A stretch of 64,000 nucleotides of DNA, from positions 82,696-146,695 of the forward strand of contig JBBHKE010003077.1 of the NCBI GenBank assembly GCA_037447655.1, read 5' to 3'. The translations under genes were made by a program, and so were the position numbers. Shown here piece by piece: positions 12,606 to 21,537 of this stretch. Position 1 is the first letter of the stretch. The number at the start of each line of letters is the position of its first letter. This stretch comes from Zygnema cylindricum. Taxonomy: Eukaryota > Streptophyta > Zygnematophyceae > Zygnematales > Zygnemataceae. A model generated the notes under the pieces. The model saw only the letters and a list, made by a program, of their open reading frames with translations, made no database searches and was not told the DNA's origin.

Positions 12606-12610
12606 ATAAC
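12606..12610. other. Target site duplication of element Z, left copy
   Basis: ATAAC, identical to 16810-16814. Joining the flanks without Z restores the RNase H codons WCDNQAAIA of element Y. Confidence 0.93.
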
Positions 12611-13712
12611 TGAAATTCTATGGGCTCCATTGCCCACAGAATTCGCAGATCCAAAAGAAGCTAATCTAGATAGTGCCGACTCCAAGTTGATATAAACCCA
12701 AATAAATGATCCCTTGACAATAAGAACCCCAATATACCTTCACCCGTGTGAAAAGAAGACCTTCTGTGTGCTCAGTTCCACCACAAAATGCAAAGCTTCA
12801 ATATGTGTTTTGGACAATATTCCCCACTTTGACTTTCCCACTGAATAAGTGCCACCCTGGCACGCAAAGACTCTGACCGACTACACCCTTGTGTAGCTTG
12901 GACTCCCTTGAGTCCGTAGCAAAAAGAATCACTGAATTTGCTCACCCGAGCAGTAAGTTATGGCTGGTCAAAGATGACCTTTATAGTTACAAGCTCTCTT
13001 AGAGAGAGGTACCGAAATATCACTAAGTCTTAGTCTGCCTACTCATGACTACCTACTACTAAACCCTAGTCCAATAGGAACACTATATAGTACAAGAAGG
13101 TACGATGGGCGATGTACTTATTGTACGGCCATTGTACGACATGGTCTACAAGGTGACATGTGCCAAATCGGGAGCCATGGTTCCTCCTCCCATCTTCTCC
13201 GGTGTCAAATAATGTGGCGCCACGTGGCACCGCGTGACGCTATCCCCAAAGGCCGCCGAAAGCTTATTGCGGGTGGCGGCTGTAATGGTGGCCGTCCGAT
13301 CAGTTGTATTTATACGGCTTCGATTCGCTTCCATGCATGAATTGATTAATGCGCGTTTTCGTTAGTCTGCTGCGAATTAGTCCTTTGAATTTCGTTAATA
13401 TTTATAGATTTATGAAACCCGTCACGTGTATCGTTTCATAAGTAACTTAATGGATAAGGCGTTGGTCTATCTAGTAGCCTACAAACCCCGGTTCAAATCC
13501 GGCGTGCGGCAGTATTTTGCTAAAACTAGTAAAATACTTTCTAATTCATTATTCCTCCTTCTTGATGATGCGGCAACCATGGCGTGCCTTTGGTCCTCTC
13601 TTTCTCTCTCTTTACATTCTAACTAAAATATAGAAGTGAACTATTAGTCACCTCTTTTCAACACTCTATTTATATTTCTAACACAGACCTAGAAAATACA
13701 TAAATTTCAACA
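12611..13712 (-). repeat. Element Z 3' LTR
   Basis: 1102 bp, nearly identical to 15717-16809. On the minus strand it starts TGTTGAAATTTATG and ends GAATTTCA. A polypurine tract ending AATAAGGGGAG lies next to it at 13713-13733. The high similarity of the two LTRs means recent insertion. Confidence 0.92.
13441..13510 (+). other. tRNA-like segment antisense within element Z LTR
   Basis: It has a box A like ATGGATAAGGCG, then TTGGTCTA, then box B GGTTCAAATCC with a 4-bp T-stem and loop TTCAAAT. This resembles the D- and T-arms of plant tRNA-Arg(ACG) (CAATGGATAAGGCGCTGGTC). The anticodon and acceptor stems do not pair well, so it is not a working tRNA; a Pol III promoter remains possible. Confidence 0.75.
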
Positions 13713-13733
13713 CTCCCCTTATTTTCTAGTCTA
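13713..13733 (-). other. Element Z polypurine tract
   Basis: On the minus strand, TAGACTAGAAAATAAGGGGAG directly precedes the 3' LTR. The same tract precedes the LTRs at 25878 and 27270. Confidence 0.8.
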
Positions 13734-13751
13734 CTTTCTTTTCAACTCCCA

Positions 13752-14753
13752 CTAAACACAATTTTTTTTTTTCCTCCTTTTTCTTTTCTCCTCATTAAAC
13801 TCTAAGTGAATACCCTTGTATTTAAAGAAGTGTGTTAGATGAACCGAAATAATAATTACATCACAAAATTTATTTTGCATGCCATTTTTTATAAATCCGA
13901 GAAAATACTTTATCCACCTCATTTCTTTTCCATCCTCACTAAATCCAATTTCCCTCTTGCAACTCAAACAGCCAGCCCCATCTCCAATCTGCAACACACA
14001 CCCAGATGCTAACCCTCTTACAGGCACACCTTCATAAATGCCATCACTCTCATTAGTGATGTCAAACCCATTACTCCCCATATTTATCGTTATATCAAGA
14101 TTCCCCACTAAGTTCCTCATAAAATCTACATCTTGCGAGCTCATATTTTTATCCATGATACTCACCCCATTTTCTGAATTTTCCTCACTCTCTCCCATGG
14201 AATTCTTTCCACTATCACTTTCTATAATGATTCCCAAAAAGTATTTCTCCTCCCTTAAACTTTTCATTAAATATTTCTTTTCTCCCCTATTCTTTAAAAA
14301 CCCCTCTAGTTTTACTTCTCCCCTTTCCTCCAAATCCGTTGAAGTCACACTTTCCAACCAGTTTTCTATTTCCAAAATATTTATAAAATTATCCTCATTA
14401 TTTTTATTTTTCCCTTTTTCATTTATGTATCCTAGATTTGACTTTCTCATTTCTAAGTCATACTTTTTACACTCTTTCACATCCTCATCATTTCTAACTC
14501 CCTCAAGTACCTCCCTTCCTCTTACTTCCCTTATACCTCCAAAAGCACATCGTTGCTTCCGTGTAATTTCTGTGTACTTCTCTCTCTTCTCCATTCTACC
14601 GATGTGAAGAAGCTCCAAAATTTCTTCATCCTCTTCATCCTCTTCCCTTTCTTCCTCCTCATCCACATTCCAACTTCTAAGTTCTTCCAAACAAGGGCAT
14701 TCCTCTATATAATGACCCGGTTCCCTACAAAAGAAGCAAACACCCTTTTTCAA
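13752..14753 (-). CDS. Element Z second ORF: zinc knuckle plus remnants of RT/RNase H
   Basis: 333 codons. It starts with a CCHC knuckle (CFFCREPGHYIEEC) and continues through an acidic stretch like other Gags (ELLHIGRMEKREKY...KQRCAFGG). Instead of protease and integrase it then has shortened echoes of RT and RNase H: EKYFLGIIIESD, MSSQDVDFMRNLVGNL, GCVLQIGDGAGCLSCKRE and MRWIKYFLGFIKNG match YILGIQIERD, MSPQEREFM, GYVLYVGDGACCWSSK and MWVKSLLGELG of the full elements. So Z arose by internal deletion and has no enzyme. It overlaps the first ORF by four bases; the frame change sits just before the knuckle, probably a frameshift inside Gag. The open length suggests little decay. Confidence 0.75.
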   Translation of the reverse strand: MKKGVCFFCREPGHYIEECPCLEELRSWNVDEEEEREEDEEDEEILELLHIGRMEKREKYTEITRKQRCAFGGIREVRGREVLEGVRNDEDVKECKKYDLEMRKSNLGYINEKGKNKNNEDNFINILEIENWLESVTSTDLEERGEVKLEGFLKNRGEKKYLMKSLREEKYFLGIIIESDSGKNSMGESEENSENGVSIMDKNMSSQDVDFMRNLVGNLDITINMGSNGFDITNESDGIYEGVPVRGLASGCVLQIGDGAGCLSCKREIGFSEDGKEMRWIKYFLGFIKNGMQNKFCDVIIISVHLTHFFKYKGIHLEFNEEKRKRRKKKNCV

Positions 14754-15712
14754 AGCTCCCCTTTCTTTTCCTCTCCCTCTCTTTCCACCAAAGTTCCGAT
14801 AAGGTTTACCTTCGTCTTTCTTCCTCTCACACGCTTCCGCTCGTCATCGCTGTTCCTCTCATCACGCTTCCGCCAATCACCACCGTTCCTCTCATCACGC
14901 TTCCGCCAATCACCACCAGCTGTAAAGGCAGTTACCCTTTCAGTTCCCCTACGAAGCTCCAAAGTGCTTTCCCTCACAAGAATTATCCCCATGGTAAAGC
15001 TCCAAGTCCATGAGGAGCCATCCATTGCCTGCATACGATTAATGATGTTTTCGTACTCATCTGGGAGTTTCATGAGTAGTGTATTGATCTTTCTCTCCTC
15101 AGATTCTACATACCCCGCACTAGCAAGCTCAACATATAACGCAGCAATATCATTGCAAAACTCTATCATGTTACCGCCTTTATAAACATAGGCCTCTATT
15201 TCCTGTTTTACTAACTGCTGCCTCTGAATAGTCTCACTCTTATAAATCTGCCTTAGTGTTTCCCATATTTCCGAAGACTTAGTAAGACTTAAAAGAGTGA
15301 TAGCTATGGACTTAGACACATATCTAAGTATGAGATGTTTTGCTATAGTGTTTTTATACTCCCAAATTTTACTATCATTTTCTTCAGTTTTACTTATAAC
15401 CCCTCTAAGTGGAGCTGTGGCGAAGAGCATAGCTCCCCTCACCATAAGTGTCCCTTTATCATTCTCCCCTTTTCCCCCTTCCATCACAATATTTTTCCCT
15501 TCACCTTTCGTTGCATCTGAACTCCGGTTGAGATTCTGGGCAGCCTCAGATGGTTCTCCACAGTAAGCTCCTCCAAAGCCAGGTGGCGGACATCTCACAT
15601 GTCCCGAAACAATTCCCCATAAGTGCTTCTCGAAAAGCAATCCCTCCATAATAAACTCCCAATAAGTGAAGTCTGTTCCATCGAACATAGGCACCCTAGA
15701 TGGTGGGCCCAT
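14750..15712 (-). CDS. Element Z Gag
   Basis: Copia Gag of a non-autonomous element. I start it at the ATG inside the primer site; an upstream in-frame Met at 15760 lies in the LTR. It matches Copia-1 Gag along its length: MGPPSRVPMFDGTDFTYWE, KHLILRYVSKS, MKLPDEYENIINRMQ, SWTWSFTMGIILVRESTLELRRG. It also has a short Arg/Asp repeat (GDWRKRDERN twice) from a small DNA duplication near 14870-14910. It lacks protease, integrase and RT, so capsid and nucleocapsid would be its only products and the enzymes would have to come from another Copia element. Confidence 0.82.
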   Translation of the reverse strand: MGPPSRVPMFDGTDFTYWEFIMEGLLFEKHLWGIVSGHVRCPPPGFGGAYCGEPSEAAQNLNRSSDATKGEGKNIVMEGGKGENDKGTLMVRGAMLFATAPLRGVISKTEENDSKIWEYKNTIAKHLILRYVSKSIAITLLSLTKSSEIWETLRQIYKSETIQRQQLVKQEIEAYVYKGGNMIEFCNDIAALYVELASAGYVESEERKINTLLMKLPDEYENIINRMQAMDGSSWTWSFTMGIILVRESTLELRRGTERVTAFTAGGDWRKRDERNGGDWRKRDERNSDDERKRVRGRKTKVNLIGTLVEREGEEKKGEL

Positions 15713-15716
15713 AACC
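15702..15716 (-). other. Element Z primer binding site
   Basis: Minus strand GGTTATGGGCCCACC with one further matching A: the complement of the initiator tRNA-Met anticodon stem-loop. It abuts the LTR end and contains the Gag ATG (15710-15712). Confidence 0.87.
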
Positions 15717-16809
15717 TGAAATTCTATGGGCTCCATTGCCCACAGAATTCGCAGATCCAAAAGAAGCTAATCTAGATAGTGCCGACTCCAAGTTGATATA
15801 AACCCAAATAAATGATCCCTTGACAATAAGAACCCCAATATACCTTCACCCCTGTGAAAAGAAGACCTTCTGTGTGCTCAGTTCCACCACAAAATGCAAA
15901 GCTTCAATATGTGTTTTGGACAATATTCCCCACTTTGACTTTCCCACTGAATAAGTGCCACCCTGACACGCAAAGACTCTGACCGACTACACCCTTGTGT
16001 AGCTTGGACTCCCCTGAGTCCGCAGCAAAAAGAATCACTGAATTTGCTCACCCGAGCATTAAGTTATGGCTGGTCAAAGATGACCTTTATAGTTACAAGC
16101 TCTCTTAGAGAGAGAGGTACCTAAATATTACTAAGTCTCGGTCTGCCTACTCACGACTACCTACTATTAAACCCTAGTCCAATAGGAACACTATAAAGTA
16201 CAAGAAGGTACAATGGGCGATGTACTTATTGTACAACCATTGTACAACAAGGTCTACAAGGTGAGACCTGTCATATCGGAAGCCATGGTTCCTCCTCCCA
16301 TCTTCTCCGGTATCAAATAATGTGGCGCCACGTGGCACCGCGTGACGCTATATCCGTATGCCGCCAAAAAGCTCACTTCGCGTGGCGGCTATAATGCCGG
16401 CCGTCCGATCAAAACATATTTTACACGGTTCAGATTCGCGTACATGCAGAAATTGCTCCTTTTGGTTAGTCTGCTGTTAATTAGCTGTTTGTTAATATTT
16501 ATAGATTTATGAAACCCGTCACGTGTATCGTTTCATAAGTAACTTAATGGATAAGGCGTTGGTCTATCTAGTAGCCTACAAACCCCGGTTCAAATCCGGC
16601 GTGCGGCAGTATTTTGCTAAAACTAGTAAAATACTTTCTAATTCATTCTTCCTCCTTCTAGATGATGCGGCAACCATGGCGTGCCTTTGGTCCTCTCTTT
16701 CTCTCTCTTTACATTCTAACTAAAATATAGAAGTGAACTATTAGTCACCTCTTTTCAACACTCTATTTATTTTTCTAACACAGACCTAGAAAATACATAT
16801 ATTTCAACA
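15717..16809 (-). repeat. Element Z 5' LTR
   Basis: 1093-bp partner of 12611-13712 with terminal TG...CA. Hairpins near the primer site are GGACTC-GAGTCC (16006-16021), TGCTC-GAGCA (16045-16058) and GGTCA-TGACC (16072-16085). Confidence 0.92.
16539..16608 (+). other. tRNA-like segment antisense within element Z 5' LTR
   Basis: Identical over its length to 13441-13510: box A ATGGATAAGGCG, box B GGTTCAAATCC. It is 201-270 bp from the LTR start and opposite to transcription of the element. Confidence 0.75.
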
Positions 16810-17030
16810 ATAACCAAGCGGCCATTGCCATTTCCTCTAACCTAAGTCACTACTTCAAGAGTAAGCACATGGATGTACAATAACACTTTGTAAGAGAAAA
16901 AGTGTTCTCTAGGGTGATCAAATTATGATATCTGCCAGATGCAAGAATGGTTGCTGATATGCTTACTCTAGCTCTTCCTGCTCCCAAGCTGAACTATTGT
17001 AGGAATGTAGTGGGATTGGGTGAATAGGTG
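16810..17030 (+). pseudogene. Copia-Y RNase H 3' end (after Z)
   Basis: Continuation of Y: NQAAIAISSNLSHYFKSKHMDVQ, HFVREKV, ARMVADMLTLALPAPKLNYCRNVVGLGE. It has two stops. It begins with the right copy of the ATAAC duplication (16810-16814), which proves Z is nested in Y. Confidence 0.9.
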
Positions 17031-17258
17031 ATTAGCTCCACTGCGATACTGCCATGCTGCGATAGCCCAAAATTAGGAAATAGTGGACCCAAGTGATTAG
17101 TTGGTTTGCTGCACTGCTATGTTGCCATGTTGCGCTATTAAAGCTGGGCTGCTATGTTACCATGTTGCGCTGCTATGGCTGCGTTGCTATGCTGCCATAA
17201 TGCACTAAGTACGACATCGCAGCTGCGCTTATACACTGAGTCTAAAGCTTTAGGGGAG
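17031..17258 (+). repeat. Imperfect GCTGC/TGCCATG tandem repeat plus Y polypurine tract
   Basis: Variants of GCTATGCTGCCATGTTGCGCT occur many times between 17039 and 17230. The tract GCTTTAGGGGAG at 17247-17258 precedes the Y 3' LTR and is its likely plus-strand primer. Confidence 0.7.
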
Positions 17259-18182
17259 TATTGGTTTTTGAAAGCTTAAGTCTCAGCAAATTTATGTGAC
17301 GGCGGGAAAATAGATCTATAGGGACACGCGTCGTCACTTGAAGCACCATGAAAGTTTTAATGGTACCGACACCAGTATTATAACAGCGCAGCTGCGACGC
17401 AAATAGAACAAGCGCAGCTTCGGTTATTTTTGATATGGTCCGTACGGACCAATGCAGTTGCTACGCAACAAGACAAACGCAGCTGCGGCTATTTTTTGGT
17501 ATGGGACAACGCAGCTGCGGCGAAGCTGCGGATATTCGAATATGATCAGGAACTGGACTGCGCTGCTACAGTTGAACAAAATCGAGTAAACGGACGAGAT
17601 TCACAGATAACTTACTAACAGATGTCTTTACAACAACTGAGTGCACATATCTGGACAAACGTAACTAGCCGGCGGCGAGTATTTTTACAAACACTTAGTA
17701 CAGATTCTCAGTAATGTGATTGTACAGTGGTAAATTAGTTTTAGCGTGATTAGAAGTAATTAGATCTCAGTGGTAGTTTTGTGTTTTCGACATATTTATC
17801 AAGAACACCTGTATCGGCGGTGCATCATTATGTAATAGGACAACTAAAAGTAGATACTCACTAAGAGTATAAGAGTTAGGACTTAGAATGTTTTTTGTAT
17901 CCAGACTTCCAAGTAGTAAACTGCAAACAGTTTTTGGGAAACTTCTGAGTATTATATCTTCAGTGTTGTTAGGTCAATTGAGCTTAAACTTTGGAAGTTG
18001 TCAGTGTTTGTGCTATTTTATAATCTGATAGAGTTTTGTGAGGGTTAGATGTTTGTATAAGATTTGGTGAGCACTTGAAGATTGTTGTTTGATAGAATTC
18101 TTGATAGATTCTGAGAGTGTATCATGTCTACTTCTACTACTATTGCTGCTCCTCCACCTGCGCCGGTAGTCGTAGAACAACA
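17259..18182 (+). repeat. Copia-Y 3' LTR
   Basis: 924 bp, partner of 7807-8731. It includes the same MSTSTT Gag-start segment at 18124. The right flank is the integrase of element X and does not match the left flank of Y, so no target duplication is visible. Confidence 0.87.
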
Positions 18183-20450
18183 ATGATGACAATAACCGTT
18201 GACTAGTCTAAATACTTTAGAGTATACTTTCTTAAAACAAAGTCTGAAGCATCAACTTACTTCAAAGAATATAAAACCTGGAGTGAGAAGTTGCATGAAA
18301 CCCCCATTAAGAGGATAAGAAGTGATAATGGGGGGGGAATATACCTCTAACCAGTTTGAGGAATATCTTAGAGATGAGAGAATGCAGCACCAGAAAACTG
18401 TACTATATAACTCGGAACAAAATGGGGTAGCTGAGAGATTGAATGGAACATTAGGCGAAAGTGCATGCATTATGTTGGCAGACAGGAAAATAGGAAAGAG
18501 ATTTTGAGCAGAAGCAATGAACTGTGCCAACTACATTAAGAATAGAGTCCTTACCTCAGCTGTAAAGGGAGTCACACCTTATGAGAGATGGGTTGGAAGG
18601 AAACCAGATATCTCACACCTTAAAGTATTCGGTAGCTAGGTATATAGTTTTGACACGGATAGGAAAAACTGGAAACTAGATGCTAAGGGAAAACCTAGAT
18701 ACTTTGTGGGATATGATGAGGATGTTAAGGGATATAGAGTTTATGACTTAGCAAAGAAAGATATCATTCTGGTCAAACACCTAGTTGTCATGGATGAAGG
18801 GAAGTCATTTGACCCCTTCAAATATACAAAGAAGATAAGAATCAAATTTGACTCCGAAAGTGAGGAGAACTCAGTCGTTCCGAAAGGGACATGAGTGAAA
18901 ATGTGATTCCATATTCAGGGGAGATCTAAGATACCAAAGACTCACCGGAAACCTCACATACTCCTATGGACTTTGAGGAGATAGAAGAAGTGGGACAAAA
19001 ACCGGCTTCCATGGACGAGGAGCGGATGAGACAGTTAGAAGAAATCGAACACTTCTATCCATTCCAGCTTCGGAGTTTGAGGGAGGAAGGAGGAGAAACA
19101 AAAAAATACAAGAAAAACAAGCGGCTCATAAGGTAACTAAGCTATCTCACCCAGATGAGCCTCAGTCTTACTCGGAGGCAATGAATAGTCCAAAGAAAGA
19201 AAGATGGATTAGAGCCATAAATGATGAGATGGATTCTATCACGGAAGCAAATACTTGGGAACTAGCGGATTGTCCTGCAGACAGGAAACCTATTGGGTGT
19301 AAATGGGTATTTAAATTAAAACTAAACCCAGATAATACCATTGAGAGATATAAGGCTCGATTGGTAGCGAAGGGGTTCACCCAAAAGGATGGGATTGACT
19401 ATGAGGAGACCTTTGCTCCAGTTGTTCGGTTCCCATTAGTAAGGATTCTCCTCAGTCTGGCAGTAGCGGAAGACATAGAAATACACCAGATGGACATTAA
19501 GACTGTTTTTCTTAATGGTGAGTTAGAGGAAGAAATTTTCATGAAAAAACCCGAGGGGTTCGTGGAATAAAGAGAAGAGAGCAAAGTATGCAGGCTCATA
19601 AAGTCCTTATATGGACTGAAGCAGGCTCCGCGACAATGGAATAAGAAACAAGATGAGTTTCTTACCGGTCTGGGATATATTCGTATCAGCTCTTACCATT
19701 CTATCTATATGTTTGAAGATGAGAATGGTGTCATTTTTATTGCAATTTATGTGGATGATCTGCTTGTGTTGAGTAAATCTTTGGAAAAGATCAATAAGTT
19801 AAAGAAGGATCTTAGAAGTAGATTTGATATGAAGGATTTAGGGGAGGCAAGATATATTTTGGGGATTCAAATAGAGAGAGATAGGGGGAAAAAGGTTATC
19901 AGACTTACTTAGAAGGAAGCAATAGGTAATATGCTTGAGAAATTCCAGTTGGAAAATGCTAACAGTTGTACCACTCCTATGGACTTGAAAAATGTAAGTG
20001 ATGGGAGTGTAGAAGGAGGAGTGATGATCTTAGATGATCAGATGAGTCCACAAGAGAGAGAGTTTATGAAGTCTATCCCTTATAGACAGGTCGTAGGAAG
20101 TTTAATCTATTTTATGAACTGTACCAGACCAGACATAGCAACAAGAGTTGGAGTACTCAGTAGGAGTCTTAATGATCTTGGAAGAGAGACTAGATGGCAG
20201 CCTAGAGAGTCATGAGATATCTGGTGGGAACTGGAGAGTTATGGTTGCATCTGGGAGGGGAGCACACTGACATCACTACTTGGAGTGATGCCAATTTTGG
20301 GGACGCACCTATGAGAAGATGCACTTCTGGGTATGTGTTGTATGTTGGGGAAGGTGCATGTTGTTGGAGCAGTAAACAACAAAAGGTGGTTGCTCAGTCT
20401 ACTATGGAGGCAGAGTACATGGCCTCTTGTTCTGCTGTGAAAGAGTTGAT
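18183..20450 (+). pseudogene. Copia-X Pol, integrase to RNase H, 5'-truncated
   Basis: It starts in mid-integrase (MMTITV...SKYFRVYFLKTKSEA), right after the Y LTR. Integrase SDNGG is frameshifted by an extra G in a run near 18330; the Glu is kept (GVAERLNGTL). RT runs from 19181 with GCKWVFKLKLNPDN and IAIYVDDLLVL; RNase H has TTWSDANFGDAPM and ends at KELI where a second Copia element inserted. Stops include TGG to TGA at 18506, TAG near 18637 and GAA to TAA at 19568. Gag, protease and 5' LTR are missing from the window. The remaining RNase H is at 26954-27256. Confidence 0.9.
20446..20450. other. Target site duplication of Copia-2, left copy
   Basis: TTGAT here against TTAAT at 26954-26958, one difference. 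Removing the insert rejoins the RNase H codons KELMWVKS of element X. Confidence 0.85.
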
Positions 20451-20687
20451 TGTAGAAATTGATGGTCGATTTTAAGTATTTTCTAGGTCGAAATAGAAAT
20501 ACAGAAAGAAACGGAGGCAATCTATCTCTAACTTCTCTCTCCAACTCCCACACTTGTCGCAGTCACTGAGAAGTTGGAGAGGAAGCTAGAGCCATGGCTA
20601 CCTTGGCTATCTAGAGGTTTACGAGAAATATATTAGTTTATTTAATGAATGGTAGTTTGGTAGTTTCTTTACTAAAAGAAATAAAGA

Positions 20688-20770
20688 TGCAACCAAGATT
20701 TGATCTTGGAACCTGCCAGACGTCAGCAAACTGGTAGCCAGTAACCTTATTGGTTAGGTTTAGAGCTAAT
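20688..20770 (-). other. tRNA-like segment antisense within Copia-2 5' LTR
   Basis: On the minus strand a perfect 5-bp T-stem CCAAG/CTTGG encloses the 7-base loop ATCAAAT (20692-20708), with D-arm-like sequence upstream. It is 237-320 bp from the LTR start. The related copy at 26113-26200 has the same layout. Confidence 0.65.
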
Positions 20771-21298
20771 GATACATGATATAAGATGAGATATTTATTT
20801 ATACATTATTACGTAGGATATTTCATTTAACGGAACTGCTTACGGTATACGTAGAGTCAGTTATGTAGAAGTACGGATTACGGTAGAGATAAGAAACAAG
20901 TATCGCGCATTTGTTTCTTTAAACGAAACAAATACCGCGCAAGTATTTATGACGGCTTTGATTGAAATCTCCATTCAATCGGACGGCCGCGAAAAAGCGA
21001 AGATCGCAAAAGAGAATCTCAACGTTTTGTGGTCATCGCCACATCGGATGACACGTGGGGGAATTGCGTTGGATTGCAGCATCTCTGGGTATTACGGGAC
21101 CGAAACCGGATATGACATGTGTGACTTTTAGGCCATGTCGTACAATATCCGAACAGAAAGTACATCGGCAGCTGTACTTTTGTGTCAGAAGAATATTAGG
21201 ATAGGCTCCGTACGTCAGTAGATAGAGTCTGTGAGAGAGATGGGACTTTGAAAAATTGGTAGATAGGACCCTCTCTCCGAGGGAGCTTCTCTACAAAA

Positions 21299-21377
21299 GG
21301 TCAACTTTGACCTTCCATAACTTACTGCTCAAGGGAGCAAATTCAGAGATTTTTTTTGCTATCGACTCAAGGGAGTC
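21299..21377 (+). promoter_or_regulatory. Hairpin series in Copia-2 LTR leader
   Basis: Three short palindromes in a row: GGTCAACTTTGACC (21299-21312), TGCTC-AAGG-GAGCA (21326-21339), GACTC-AAGG-GAGTC (21364-21377). All related LTRs keep these at the same place, with changed but paired stems in some. This suggests a structured RNA 5' end. Confidence 0.65.
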
Positions 21378-21522
21378 TTCCCTTCGCAAAGATTAAGGTG
21401 GTCAAAGTTTTTGTTTGTCAGGGTGGCATATATTCTTGCTGAAATACAAAGGGGTTAGGGTTATCCTAGAGGCTACTTGGAAGCTATCCACTCTGAGGAC
21501 TTATAAAGGTCTCACAGTTTCA

Positions 21523-21537
21523 GGTTATGGGCCCACC
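21523..21537 (+). other. Copia-2 primer binding site
   Basis: GGTTATGGGCCCACC after the LTR end: the complement of the initiator tRNA-Met anticodon stem-loop. The Gag ATG is at 21527. Confidence 0.87.

Larger units (their letters stand above)
8673..12610 (+). pseudogene. Copia-Y Gag-Pol, 5' part
   Basis: Decayed Copia polyprotein. In order: Gag (SRISIFFGEKYVYWADM onwards), a damaged zinc knuckle near 9388 (CFYYSERGH, then stop), protease MDTGASAHMC (about 9650), integrase from 10207 (D in QDVFGP, D in SDNGGEY), RT from about 11340 with YVDD near 11840, and RNase H with WSDASYGD near 12370. In the integrase the catalytic Glu is Lys (VSKRLNRTL instead of VAERLNRTL). Several stops (for example CAG to TAG in IHQMD near 11577) and frameshifts are present. 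A CGCAA-rich repeat at 11086-11150 lies in the linker between integrase and RT. The frame stops at WCDN where element Z inserted, and resumes at 16810. Confidence 0.9.
20451..21522 (+). repeat. Copia-2 5' LTR
   Basis: 1072 bp, starting TGTAGAAATTGATGG and ending CAGTTTCA. Its partner is 25878-26953, visibly diverged, so this insertion is older than Z. Confidence 0.92.

Noticed and set aside
13441-13510. Functional tRNA gene in the Z LTR
   Set aside because: Acceptor and anticodon stems do not pair; only box A, box B and a T-arm remain.
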